From assembly GCF_019295435.1 (NCBI RefSeq), contig NZ_WEKL01000050.1:1-32458 (forward strand): a stretch of DNA of 32,458 nucleotides, written 5' to 3'. The stretch comes from Aquimarina litoralis (GTDB lineage Bacteria; Bacteroidota; Bacteroidia; Flavobacteriales; Flavobacteriaceae). Every line of letters begins with the position of its first letter. Position 1 is the stretch's first letter. Shown here piece after piece: positions 1 to 8,570 of this stretch. The position numbers were made by a program, and so were the translations under genes. The notes below the pieces were generated by a model. The model saw only the letters and a program-made list of their open reading frames with translations. It did no database searches and was not told the origin of the DNA.

Positions 1-1370
1 GAGCAAGAGCAACTATTCCTGCATTTTGGGATGCTATGGGATTAGGAACACCACCGCCACCACCAAATGACGACTGTTCTGGTGATCTATCCTCATTTCC
101 TTATTCAGAAAGTTTCGAAGGATCTACAGGAGCGTGGTCTCAATCCTCAAGTGATGACCTTAATTGGACAGTGAATTCTGGTGGTACTCCTTCTAATGGA
201 ACTGGACCAAGCGGAGCCGTTGATGGTTCTTCTTATATTTATGTGGAAGCTTCTGGAAATGGAACAGGATATCCATCTAAACAAGCAATTCTTAATTCTC
301 CTTGTATCAATTTTAGTGGAGTTTCGTCTCCAACATTAAGTTTTCAGTACCATATGAATGGTAATGCTGTTGGAAGTCTAAATGTAGAAGCGAGAACTAA
401 TAATTCCGGTAATTGGACTAGCGTATTTAGCAGATCTGGTTCTCAAGGAAATAATTGGAATGAAGCAACAGTAGATCTTTCTGCATATGCTGGAAATTCT
501 AGTGTACAATTAAGACTGAATGTAGTTACAGGTACAAGTTGGCAAGGAGATATTAATATCGATGATTTAAGCATTACAAGTGGTTCAACTACACCACCAG
601 TATGTGATTCTTTAGATTTTAATGATTTTACTATCACTGGTTTCTCTAACCAAGATGCCGCTGGAAATTATTCAATTACCAATGGTGGAGCTTCGATATC
701 AATGCAAAATAATACGTGGAAATATATTGCATTGAACTATACTGTGACTCCTAATACTGTTATTGAATTTGATTTTAGCAGTACAAGCCAAGGAGAAATT
801 CATGGTGTTGGTTTTGAAGATGATAATAACTTAACTTCCGGGAGATACTTTAAAGTACATGGAACCCAAAACTATGGAGTTACTAATTTTGATAATTATT
901 CAAGCGGTACAACAACCTATACAATTCCTGTAGGTAACTTCTATACAGGTACAATGGATCGATTAGTTTTTATAAATGATAATGATGCAGGTAGTGGTAA
1001 TACTTCAGTTTTCTCTAATGTTAAAATTTATGAAGGTTCTTGTGGACAATCTGCTTCTGCTGAAAGTTTAGTTGCAGAATTAGCATCTCCAGAAGCTATT
1101 TTGGGGGATGAACCAGAAGGAATTTTTGCTGATGTAAGTATTACACCAAACCCAGCTAGGAATAACTTCTCAATACATATAGATTCTAATATTAAAGGTG
1201 CCAAAGCAACTATATTTTCTGTTTTAGGACATAGACAAGCGGTGATTGAGTTGCAACCAGGAACCAATACGATATCCGCCAAGAACTTTTCTATGGCGCA
1301 AGGTATCTATTTGATTAGAATCGAGGGTGGTGGAGAATATTCCACACATAAATTAATCATCAATCAATAA
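1..1370 (+). CDS. Secreted protein with MAM-like domain and T9SS type A sorting domain, 3' part only
   Basis: The reading frame is open from the left edge, so the 5' part lies outside the window. The first visible residues (RATIPAFWDAMGLG) look like the tail of a catalytic or N-terminal domain that I cannot identify. A short proline stretch follows, then a beta-rich MAM/choice-of-anchor-like domain (PYSESFEG near its start, GDINIDDLSI at its end). A second beta-sandwich module follows, running from about CDSLDFNDF to FSNVKIYEGSC and possibly carbohydrate-binding. The last ~75 residues form a type A T9SS sorting domain: VSITPNPARN, then a beta strand, then GIYLIRIEGG and a short basic tail. 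Such proteins cross the outer membrane by the Bacteroidota type IX system and are released or surface-anchored. The modular tail suggests a secreted hydrolase, but the catalytic part is missing here, so the function is open. Confidence 0.85.
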   Translation, partial: ARATIPAFWDAMGLGTPPPPPNDDCSGDLSSFPYSESFEGSTGAWSQSSSDDLNWTVNSGGTPSNGTGPSGAVDGSSYIYVEASGNGTGYPSKQAILNSPCINFSGVSSPTLSFQYHMNGNAVGSLNVEARTNNSGNWTSVFSRSGSQGNNWNEATVDLSAYAGNSSVQLRLNVVTGTSWQGDINIDDLSITSGSTTPPVCDSLDFNDFTITGFSNQDAAGNYSITNGGASISMQNNTWKYIALNYTVTPNTVIEFDFSSTSQGEIHGVGFEDDNNLTSGRYFKVHGTQNYGVTNFDNYSSGTTTYTIPVGNFYTGTMDRLVFINDNDAGSGNTSVFSNVKIYEGSCGQSASAESLVAELASPEAILGDEPEGIFADVSITPNPARNNFSIHIDSNIKGAKATIFSVLGHRQAVIELQPGTNTISAKNFSMAQGIYLIRIEGGGEYSTHKLIINQ

Positions 1371-1402
1371 AAACAAGTAGAATTAAATTTAGTTATAATT
1401 GG

Positions 1403-1430
1403 AAGCATCCCGATTTCGGGATGCTTTTTT
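1403..1430 (+). terminator. Rho-independent terminator after the T9SS protein gene
   Basis: An 11-bp perfect inverted repeat (arms AAGCATCCCGA and TCGGGATGCTT, 2-nt spacer) is followed directly by a T-run. It lies about 35 bp past the stop codon. Confidence 0.9.
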
Positions 1431-1483
1431 ATTTACATTATTATTGTAACATTTAGAAAAGTTTTGCGTCATATAAATAAAGG

Positions 1484-1502
1484 TTGCTAATAAAATTAGC
1501 AA
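1484..1502. repeat. Short inverted repeat in the leader of the DUF4870 gene
   Basis: TTGCTAAT and ATTAGCAA are separated by AAA, 35 bp before the ATG at 1537. It could be an mRNA 5' hairpin or a small operator. The sequence alone does not decide this. Confidence 0.4.
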
Positions 1503-1536
1503 TTTCAACTATCATCAATCAAAAACATAAACAATC

Positions 1537-1875
1537 ATGAGACAAGACAAATCGTTATTAGTAATTACCCATTTATCACAGTTATTAGATTTAGTAACTG
1601 GATTTGGAGGTTTTATCGTTCCTTTAATATTATGGTTAACACAAAGAGAGCAAGTATTAGCAATGGATAACCACGGTAAATCAATTATGAATTTTCAAAT
1701 AAGCATGTTTATCTACGCAATTGTATGTATTCCTTTAGTGCTTTTATTTGGATTAGGAATATTAGGTTTAGTTGTAATAGGTATTTTATGTATCGTATTC
1801 CCGATAATAAATGCTATAAAGGCTAGTAATGGAGAAGAACCATCATACCCATTATCAATGGAGATTATTAAATAA
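1537..1875 (+). CDS. DUF4870 domain-containing small membrane protein
   Basis: This 112-residue protein has the layout of the DUF4870 (Tic20-like) family. A polar N-terminus (THLSQLLDLVTGFGGFIVPLILWLT) carries the first membrane segment, followed by a charged loop with DNHGKSIMNFQ. Two adjacent hydrophobic stretches follow at about residues 55-95. The conserved N(H/F)Q-like motif before the second helix is visible as MDNHGKSIMNFQIS. The molecular function of DUF4870 proteins is not established. The gene stands alone between two terminators, so it is probably monocistronic. Confidence 0.85.
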   Translation: MRQDKSLLVITHLSQLLDLVTGFGGFIVPLILWLTQREQVLAMDNHGKSIMNFQISMFIYAIVCIPLVLLFGLGILGLVVIGILCIVFPIINAIKASNGEEPSYPLSMEIIK

Positions 1876-1881
1876 AATAAA

Positions 1882-1913
1882 AAAGAGCGTTGTATTCAAT
1901 TACAACGCTCTTT
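1882..1913. terminator. Bidirectional terminator between the DUF4870 gene and amt
   Basis: A 13-bp perfect stem (AAAGAGCGTTGTA / TACAACGCTCTTT) has a 6-nt loop. It is flanked by A-rich sequence on the left and a T-run on the right, so it can terminate convergent transcripts from both strands. It sits 6 bp after the upstream stop codon and 29 bp before the end of amt. Confidence 0.85.
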
Positions 1914-1942
1914 ATATAATATTAAAATATCTTTATAAAATA

Positions 1943-3244
1943 TTAGCTATCTTTTCCATAAACACTAACACCGTGTTCATGAACATCTAGACCATCAATT
2001 TCTTCTTTTTCAGAAACACGTAGTCCAATTGTTTTCTTTAATATAAATAGTACAATAAAACTTGTTATTACAGCCCATCCAATATATGCTAGTGTACCGA
2101 TTGTCTGACTTGCAAGAAGTCCAGCTCCACCACCATAGAATAAACCTCCGTCTGTAGCAAATAGACCGATTAAAACAGTTCCTAAGAAACCACAAGTTCC
2201 GTGAACCGAAATAGCACCTACTGGATCGTCTATTTTAAGAACTTTGTCAAGTAATTCAATAGAAAACACCACAGCGATACCACAGATTAATCCAATCGAT
2301 AATGCTCCAAACTGACTTACAGCACCACAACCAGCTGTGATACCAACTAATCCTGCTAACGCACCGTTTAATGTCATAGAAACATCGGGTTTACCATATT
2401 TAATCCAAGTAAGGAATAAAGCAGCAACAGCACCAACTGCAGCAGCGATATTAGTATTAATAAGTACGCTACCAGCTCCAACAGTATTCTCACCACCCCA
2501 AGCTAATTGAGATCCTCCATTAAATCCAAACCATCCTAACCAAAGGATAAGAACTCCAAGAGCTCCAAAAAGCATATTGTGTCCTGGAATAACATTTACT
2601 TTTCCATTTTCGTATTTTCCAATACGTGGTCCAACTAATTTTGCGGCTACCAACGCAGCACCACCACCTACAGCATGCACAACAGAAGATCCTGCAAAAT
2701 CAATAAAATTTGGTAATCCCATACTCTTTTCTAAAGTATTTAACCAAGCATCATCGTCGAATGGCCAATACCAGCTACCAGAAATAGGGTATATAATCGC
2801 AGTAAGAATAAATGAAAATATTAAATAGGTCGAAAATTTAGTACGTCCAGCAATGGCTCCTGATACGATTGTAGCTGCAGTTGCACAAAATACTGTTTGA
2901 AAAAATAGATTGTACCAATCATCGGCATGGAAAAATGCGTAGCCTTGATCTCCAGAACTCCATCTGAAAAAACCACCTGCTATTACTTCGTCTCCATACA
3001 TAATGGCATAACCAATTGCCCAGAACATTATAGAACCTATTGATAGGTCCATAATATTTTTCATAATGATATTTACGGCATTTTTACTTCTGGTGAAACC
3101 TACTTCTACCAATGTAAATCCTGCTTGCATAAAGAAAACTAGGATTGCAGAAAGCGTAATCCATAAAGCACCCATATCCCCGTTGATTCCTTCTACGGCT
3201 GCTTTTACTGCTTCTTGTACGTCTGGTTGTTGTATATAACTCAT
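1943..3244 (-). CDS. amt: Ammonium transporter (Amt/MEP/Rh family)
   Basis: The 433-residue inner-membrane protein has the 11-helix Amt pattern. Both pore histidines are present, His190 in DFAGSSVVHAVGG and His348 in GAISVHGTCGFLG. The conserved helix with GWFGFNGGS also matches the family. The C-terminus (EEIDGLDVHEHG) is the cytoplasmic tail that contacts PII proteins in this family. There is no obvious cleavable signal peptide, although the N-terminus is extended by about 20 polar residues. It lies 37 bp downstream of the PII gene in the same direction, the classic glnK-amtB pairing. It therefore probably imports ammonium under PII control and feeds the glutamate synthase encoded next door. 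Length is normal for the family. Confidence 0.96.
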   Translation of the reverse strand: MSYIQQPDVQEAVKAAVEGINGDMGALWITLSAILVFFMQAGFTLVEVGFTRSKNAVNIIMKNIMDLSIGSIMFWAIGYAIMYGDEVIAGGFFRWSSGDQGYAFFHADDWYNLFFQTVFCATAATIVSGAIAGRTKFSTYLIFSFILTAIIYPISGSWYWPFDDDAWLNTLEKSMGLPNFIDFAGSSVVHAVGGGAALVAAKLVGPRIGKYENGKVNVIPGHNMLFGALGVLILWLGWFGFNGGSQLAWGGENTVGAGSVLINTNIAAAVGAVAALFLTWIKYGKPDVSMTLNGALAGLVGITAGCGAVSQFGALSIGLICGIAVVFSIELLDKVLKIDDPVGAISVHGTCGFLGTVLIGLFATDGGLFYGGGAGLLASQTIGTLAYIGWAVITSFIVLFILKKTIGLRVSEKEEIDGLDVHEHGVSVYGKDS

Positions 3245-3281
3245 AAAATTTTAGTTTTAGTTGATCTTTGTTGTATTAAGA

Positions 3282-3620
3282 TTATGATAAGGTAATACCA
3301 CCTTTTTCGGATGTACGAATTCTGTAGGCTTCTTTTATATCGGAAACAAATATTTTTCCATCACCAACTTCCCCAGTTTTAGCCGCCTCCAAAATAGCAG
3401 CAATAGCTACTTCTTCGAAGTCATCATTAACAACGATGGATAAATAACGTCTCTGGATATCAGTAGTGCTATAGGAGATACCACGATATACACTCCCTTT
3501 TTTCTCATTACCTACACCCGTTACATCCCAATAAGAAAAGAACGTAATGCCTTTTTCGTGAAGTGCTTCTTTAACAACACGATATTTTGATCTTCTGATG
3601 ATTGCTTCTATTTTCTTCAT
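3282..3620 (-). CDS. glnB: P-II family nitrogen regulator
   Basis: This 112-residue protein matches PII end to end: MKKIEAIIRRSK at the N-terminus, then the T-loop, then TGEVGDGKIFVSDI and the C-terminal RIRTSEKG. PII trimers bind ATP/ADP and 2-oxoglutarate and block AmtB when nitrogen is plentiful. The T-loop is one residue shorter than in E. coli GlnB. Tyr50 in RGISY aligns with the uridylylated Tyr51. Position 39, a 2-oxoglutarate-contacting Gln in E. coli, is Glu (GNEKKG), and Lys58 aligns with Arg57. The gene is first in a two-gene operon with amt, so the name glnK would fit equally well. Whether this T-loop is uridylylated cannot be told from sequence. Confidence 0.95.
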   Translation of the reverse strand: MKKIEAIIRRSKYRVVKEALHEKGITFFSYWDVTGVGNEKKGSVYRGISYSTTDIQRRYLSIVVNDDFEEVAIAAILEAAKTGEVGDGKIFVSDIKEAYRIRTSEKGGITLS

Positions 3621-3657
3621 AAAGACTAAAAAGTTAAAATTAATGTTAAATCTCTGT

Positions 3658-3690
3658 CAAAAATATGTGAATTACTTTTTAGCCTCAAAA
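3658..3690 (-). promoter_or_regulatory. Candidate Bacteroidota-type promoter for glnB-amt
   Basis: Read on the minus strand, TTG (within 3686-3690) is followed after 20 nt by TATTTTTG (3658-3665). This is an exact match to the Bacteroidota consensus TTG-N17-23-TAnnTTTG. It lies about 40 bp before the PII start codon. The AT-rich context makes chance matches possible. Confidence 0.5.
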
Positions 3691-3734
3691 TTTCGAAGGG
3701 TATTCATTGTATTTTTATCATTTTGAAATATTTA

Positions 3735-3754
3735 ACCCCTAAAAAATTAGGGGT
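3735..3754. promoter_or_regulatory. Perfect 20-bp palindrome upstream of glnB-amt, candidate operator
   Basis: Arms ACCCCTAA and TTAGGGGT flank a 4-nt A spacer. It lies about 45 bp upstream of the candidate glnB -33 element. A related dyad (CCCCTA...TAGGGG) lies exactly 120 bp away, upstream of gltB. A transcription-factor site is more likely than a terminator, because no gene ends here. The cognate regulator is unknown. Confidence 0.5.
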
Positions 3755-3812
3755 ATGTATTTTTTCTAGAAATAAATGAGGATTTCGCAGTCTTAGATTC
3801 ATATTTTTTTAC

Positions 3813-3824
3813 GAAAACGTTTTC
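3813..3824. promoter_or_regulatory. 12-bp palindrome resembling a LacI-family operator
   Basis: GAAAACGTTTTC is a perfect dyad with the central CG typical of LacI/GalR-family operators. It lies between the two CCCCTA/TAGGGG dyads in the glnB/gltB divergent region. No LacI-family gene is in the window, so this is a sequence resemblance only. Confidence 0.3.
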
Positions 3825-3855
3825 ATTGACATTTTTGAAACTAAAATGCCGTAAT

Positions 3856-3873
3856 CCCCTATGTTTTTAGGGG
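3856..3873. promoter_or_regulatory. CCCCTA/TAGGGG dyad upstream of gltB, candidate operator
   Basis: CCCCTA and TAGGGG are separated by 6 nt. It shares its half-site with the 3735-3754 palindrome. It lies 22 bp upstream of the candidate gltB -33 element, a position that would suit an activator. A T-run follows on the plus strand, so an attenuator- or terminator-like hairpin is an alternative reading, though no plus-strand gene ends upstream. Confidence 0.4.
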
Positions 3874-3895
3874 TTTTTTGATTGAAATCACGTTA

Positions 3896-3925
3896 TTGAA
3901 TTCGTAATTAGAAGTCCTTATTTTG
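3896..3925 (+). promoter_or_regulatory. Candidate promoter for gltBD
   Basis: TTG (3896-3898), 19 nt, then TTATTTTG (3918-3925) differs from the Bacteroidota consensus TTG-N17-23-TAnnTTTG at one base. It predicts a leader of about 130 nt before gltB. No better match was seen in 3760-4058. The rest of the 3621-4058 gap is AT-rich with no credible small gene. Confidence 0.35.
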
Positions 3926-4058
3926 GGATTCTATTAGTCAAATAGTACTTTTTTTATCGAGCTCAAAAAAGTGACGCTCAATAGATGGTTTTTCTTTCTC
4001 CTTCCTTAATGTTTTGTTAATTTCATCAACTTGAAACACTATTTAGATCGGAAATAAG

Positions 4059-7000
4059 ATGAAGAAACAAGGAATGTATCTGCCAGAATTCGAACACGAC
4101 GCGTGTGGTGCTGGGTTTATTTGTAGTTTAGAAGGTAAAAAGTCTAACGACATTATACATAAAGCTCTAGAAATTCTGGAAAAATTAGAACACCGTGGAG
4201 CTGTAAGTTCTGATGGTAAAACCGGAGATGGGGCAGGAATACTTATTGATATACCACATGATTTCTTTGTAGAGAATTGTGAATTTGATCTTCCAGAAGC
4301 GGGAGAGTATGCAGTGAGTAATGTGTTTTTACCAAAAAAAGAGAACCAGAGACAATATTGTATAGATACCTTCGAAAGAAATATCGAAAATCAAGGTTTG
4401 GTTCTTTTAGGATGGAGAGATGTTCCTGTGGATACTGTTCATTTAGGAGAAATAGCTGCGACTACAGAACCTTTTATTAAACAAATATTTATTGGTAAGA
4501 ATAATAGGGAACAAAGTTATTTCGATTTTAATCTAAAATTATTCACAGCTCGAAAGATAACGGAGCACGAAATATATAGTTCAAAATTATCTGAAAATAA
4601 ATTTTTCTATTTACCAAGTTTGTCAACGAAGACCTTAATTTTTAAAGGATTGTTGATGCCAGAAGATATAAAACTGTATTACACAGATTTGATGGATCCA
4701 AAGGTTGTTACAAGATTAGCCTTGGTACATCAGCGTTTCTCTACCAATACATTTCCTACTTGGGATTTAGCACAGCCTTTCCGTTATATGTGTCATAATG
4801 GAGAAATCAATACACTTAGAGGTAATGTGACCAGAATGCGATCTAGAGAAGAATTGTTAGCAAGTGATTGGTTTGGAGATGATATAAAGAAAGTATTACC
4901 TGTAGTATTAAAAGGTAAATCAGATTCTGCTTCGATGGATATGGTTGTTGAATTATTGCTAATGACAGGTAGATCTTTGCCAGAAGTTATGATGATGATG
5001 GTACCTGAAGCTTGGGAAAAGAATCCTGAAATGTCGGAAGCTAAAAAAGCATTTTATGAATACAATTCATGTGCAATGGAACCTTGGGACGGTCCAGCTT
5101 CTATACCATTTACAGATGGGAACTATATTGGAGCGGTACTTGATAGAAATGGATTAAGACCTTCTAGATATACAGTAACCAAGAATGGATATGTAATCAT
5201 GTCTTCTGAAACAGGAGTTGTTGATATAGCACCAGAAAATATAGAATTTCACGGTCGTTTAGAACCAGGAAAGATGTTTTTGGTAAATATGGATGAAGGA
5301 CGTATCGTAAATGATGAAGAGATTAAAGAAGAAATTGCGGCAAAACATCCATATAGAGAATGGATCGATAGTAGCTTGGTACATTTAAAAGATATACCTT
5401 ATAATGATTGCCCTTTATTTTTAGGAGAAGAAACAATTGCTAAACGAAAAGAAGTATTTGGATATACTCAAGAAGATATCGATACCATCATTGTTCCAAT
5501 GAGTCAATTGGCAAAAGAACCTATTGGTTCTATGGGATCTGATACTCCGATTGCGGTTCTTTCACAAAGATCACAGTTAATATATAATTACTTTAAGCAA
5601 CTGTTTGCGCAAGTAACGAATCCACCGTTAGATGGAATTCGTGAAGAGTTAATAACCGATATTAGTCTTACGTTAGGTGCTGATCATAATATTTTTGACA
5701 TTAATGAGAAGCATTGTAATAAACTGAAAATTCAGAACCCAGTTATATCTAAAGAGGATCTTGATAAAATAAAGACATATACAGGTAAAGGTTTCAAAGC
5801 TACTTCTGTTTCCATGTTATATAATATCAATCGTGGGCTTAATGGATTAGAAGATGCATTAGATGTAATGCTAGACAAAGTTTCTGAAGCAATTGATGGA
5901 GGAAGTAATATTATCATTCTTTCAGATAGAAATGTTAGTAAACATAGAGCTCCGATACCGGCCTTGTTAGCTTGTTCTTTTGTGAATAGCGGTTTACAAA
6001 AACTAGGAAAGCGTTCTCAGGTGAGTATCATTATTGAATCAGCAGAACCAAGAGAAGTTCATCATTTTGCTTTATTATTTGGATATGGTGCGAGTGCTAT
6101 TAATCCATATATGGTAAATGAGATTATTAAGGAACAAATAGAAGATAATAATATTACTGCTTTAGAAGCAGAAGCGGCAATCAACAATTATAACAAAGCT
6201 GTTGGGAAAGGAGTACTGAAAGTAATGAATAAAATAGGTATTTCTACCTTAAACTCTTACCGTAGTTCTCAATTATTCGAGTGTATTGGTATTAATACAA
6301 AAGTTGTAGATAAATATTTCCCAAATACAGCAACACGTATACAAGGAATTGGGCTTTATGAAATTGAAAAAGAAATAGCAAAGCGTCATAAAAGAGCTTA
6401 TATCGAAAGAGAAGTAGATGCTTCTTTGGATCTTGAGATAGGAGGACAATACAGATGGAGACGTAATGGAGAAAAGCACCAGTTTAATCCACTTTCTGTA
6501 GCGAAACTTCAAAAATCTGTAAGAGATAATGATCCGAAGACTTACAAGGAATATGCTGAGTTAATCAATGAGCAATCTAAAGATCTTATGACAATTCGAG
6601 GATTACTTGAATTCTCTAATTATGATCCTATTCCTTTGGATGAGGTAGAACCTTGGACAGAAATCGTAAAACGTTTCAAAACAGGAGCGATGTCATATGG
6701 ATCAATTAGCCAGGAAGCGCATGAGAATCTTGCCGTTGCAATGAACCGTATTGGGGGTAAAAGTAATTCAGGAGAAGGAGGAGAGAATCCACTGCGTTTT
6801 TATAAAGATGTAAATGGTGACTGGAAAAATAGTGCTATCAAGCAAGTAGCTTCAGGTAGATTTGGAGTGTCATCTAATTATCTTACAAATGCTGCTGAGA
6901 TTCAGATAAAGATGGCTCAAGGAGCAAAACCAGGAGAAGGAGGACAATTACCAGGACCTAAAGTAAATCCTGAAATTGCCAAAACTCGTAATTCTACACC

Positions 7001-8558
7001 TTATGTTGGGTTGATTTCACCACCACCACATCACGATATCTATTCTATTGAAGATTTATCACAGTTAATCTACGATCTAAAATCTGCAAATAGAGATGCG
7101 CGAATCAATGTGAAATTAGTATCAGAAGTAGGAGTGGGAACTGTTGCTGCTGGTGTAGCCAAAGCAAAAGCCGATGTGGTTCTAATATCAGGTTTCGATG
7201 GAGGAACAGGAGCTTCACCTTTAACTTCGCTAAAACATGCTGGTTTACCTTGGGAGTTAGGAATTGCAGAAGCACAGCAAACTTTGGTAGGTAATAACTT
7301 GCGTAGTCGTATTGTTTTAGAATGTGATGGTCAGTTAAAAACAGGACGTGATGTAGCCGTTGCTTGTTTATTAGGTGCAGAAGAGTTTGGATTTGCTACC
7401 GCTCCTTTAGTAGCTTCGGGATGTATTATGATGCGAGTATGTCATTTAAATACTTGTCCTGTTGGAATTGCTACTCAGAATCCTGAATTACGTAAGAAAT
7501 TCAAAGGAAAACCTGAGCATGTAGTGAATTATATGTATTTCGTAGCCCAAGAGCTAAGAGAGATTATGGCAAAGCTTGGTTTTAGAACTATTGATGAAAT
7601 GGTTGGACAAGTACATAAGTTAGATCGTAAAAAAGCTATTGAACATTATAAAACGGCTGGAGTAGATCTTTCACCAATTTTACATCAGGTAGAAGCACCA
7701 GAAGGAGTAGGAATTTATAATTCTGAGATGCAAGATCATGGTTTAGGAAGATCTATTGATTTTGAAATTATTGAACAGGCGCATCAGGCACTCTTTAGAA
7801 AAGAAAAAACAACATTAGATTTTGATATAACAAATACGGATAGAGCGGTAGGAGCAATTCTAAGTAATGAGATTTCTAAGATATACGGAGCTCAAGGTCT
7901 TCCAGATAGTACATTGAAACTAAACTTTACGGGAGCAGCAGGACAAAGCTTTGGAGCATTTGCAACCAAAGGTCTTACGATGATTGTCAACGGTAATACC
8001 AATGACTATTTAGGTAAAGGATTGTCAGGAGCTAAATTGATTATTAAAGTACCGGATGAAGCTACATTGATACCAGAAAATAACGTGATTACCGGTAATG
8101 TTACCTTATATGGAGCAACAGATGGAGAAGTGTATATAAATGGTAAAGCAGGAGAACGATTCTGTGTTCGTAATTCTGGTGCCAAAGCAGTTGTAGAAGG
8201 TATTGGAGATCATGGGTGTGAATATATGACCGGAGGAGTTGCTGTAATTCTTGGAGAAGTGGGGCGAAACTTTGGAGCAGGAATGTCTGGAGGAATTGCA
8301 TATATCTATGATGATAAGAAAACTTTTGAAGCACATTGTAATAAAGAAGCATTGAACTTGGATCCTGTTGAGATTCCAGAGGATGTTCAGGAATTGAAAG
8401 ATTTAATAGAATCACATTACAATGCAACTTTGAGTCCTTTAGCACAAAGAATTCTTGAAAATTGGGAAAGTGAATTGCCAAAATTCATTAAAATATTCCC
8501 AGAAGAATATAAGCAGGCTTTAAAAAGATTAGAAGAAGAAAAATTAGCACAAGCATAA
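4059..8558 (+). CDS. gltB: Glutamate synthase large subunit
   Basis: This subunit makes glutamate from glutamine and 2-oxoglutarate, the second step of GS-GOGAT ammonium assimilation. The 1499 residues are the normal full length. The N-terminal glutaminase (Ntn-type) domain has its nucleophile at Cys16 in HDACGAGF, so a 15-residue propeptide is presumably removed. The central and FMN-binding synthase domains carry SGEGGENP and the HLNTCPVG region. Cys1122, Cys1128 and Cys1133 (CIMMRVCHLNTC) are the 3Fe-4S ligands. The C-terminal GXGXG beta-helix domain is visible (GGVAVILGEVGRNFGAGMSGG). gltD follows after 12 bp, giving an operon. Divergent glnB-amt supplies ammonium import, so the locus is a compact nitrogen-assimilation unit. 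The antisense open frames inside it are shadows. Confidence 0.98.
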   Translation: MKKQGMYLPEFEHDACGAGFICSLEGKKSNDIIHKALEILEKLEHRGAVSSDGKTGDGAGILIDIPHDFFVENCEFDLPEAGEYAVSNVFLPKKENQRQYCIDTFERNIENQGLVLLGWRDVPVDTVHLGEIAATTEPFIKQIFIGKNNREQSYFDFNLKLFTARKITEHEIYSSKLSENKFFYLPSLSTKTLIFKGLLMPEDIKLYYTDLMDPKVVTRLALVHQRFSTNTFPTWDLAQPFRYMCHNGEINTLRGNVTRMRSREELLASDWFGDDIKKVLPVVLKGKSDSASMDMVVELLLMTGRSLPEVMMMMVPEAWEKNPEMSEAKKAFYEYNSCAMEPWDGPASIPFTDGNYIGAVLDRNGLRPSRYTVTKNGYVIMSSETGVVDIAPENIEFHGRLEPGKMFLVNMDEGRIVNDEEIKEEIAAKHPYREWIDSSLVHLKDIPYNDCPLFLGEETIAKRKEVFGYTQEDIDTIIVPMSQLAKEPIGSMGSDTPIAVLSQRSQLIYNYFKQLFAQVTNPPLDGIREELITDISLTLGADHNIFDINEKHCNKLKIQNPVISKEDLDKIKTYTGKGFKATSVSMLYNINRGLNGLEDALDVMLDKVSEAIDGGSNIIILSDRNVSKHRAPIPALLACSFVNSGLQKLGKRSQVSIIIESAEPREVHHFALLFGYGASAINPYMVNEIIKEQIEDNNITALEAEAAINNYNKAVGKGVLKVMNKIGISTLNSYRSSQLFECIGINTKVVDKYFPNTATRIQGIGLYEIEKEIAKRHKRAYIEREVDASLDLEIGGQYRWRRNGEKHQFNPLSVAKLQKSVRDNDPKTYKEYAELINEQSKDLMTIRGLLEFSNYDPIPLDEVEPWTEIVKRFKTGAMSYGSISQEAHENLAVAMNRIGGKSNSGEGGENPLRFYKDVNGDWKNSAIKQVASGRFGVSSNYLTNAAEIQIKMAQGAKPGEGGQLPGPKVNPEIAKTRNSTPYVGLISPPPHHDIYSIEDLSQLIYDLKSANRDARINVKLVSEVGVGTVAAGVAKAKADVVLISGFDGGTGASPLTSLKHAGLPWELGIAEAQQTLVGNNLRSRIVLECDGQLKTGRDVAVACLLGAEEFGFATAPLVASGCIMMRVCHLNTCPVGIATQNPELRKKFKGKPEHVVNYMYFVAQELREIMAKLGFRTIDEMVGQVHKLDRKKAIEHYKTAGVDLSPILHQVEAPEGVGIYNSEMQDHGLGRSIDFEIIEQAHQALFRKEKTTLDFDITNTDRAVGAILSNEISKIYGAQGLPDSTLKLNFTGAAGQSFGAFATKGLTMIVNGNTNDYLGKGLSGAKLIIKVPDEATLIPENNVITGNVTLYGATDGEVYINGKAGERFCVRNSGAKAVVEGIGDHGCEYMTGGVAVILGEVGRNFGAGMSGGIAYIYDDKKTFEAHCNKEALNLDPVEIPEDVQELKDLIESHYNATLSPLAQRILENWESELPKFIKIFPEEYKQALKRLEEEKLAQA

Positions 8559-8570
8559 ACGATAATAAAC

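Noticed and set aside
2577-2828. 83-residue plus-strand frame inside amt
   Set aside because: It is antisense to well-conserved Amt helices and has no family signature.
3621-4058. Small ORF, riboswitch or sRNA in the 438-bp glnB/gltB gap
   Set aside because: No credible start codon with coding pattern and no known riboswitch architecture was seen; only dyads and promoter-like elements are supported.
8101-8481. 126-residue minus-strand open frame inside gltB, plus other antisense frames there
   Set aside because: It lies wholly inside the conserved gltB frame. Its composition is leucine/histidine/glutamine-rich, as expected from reading the codons backward, and it has no recognisable domain.
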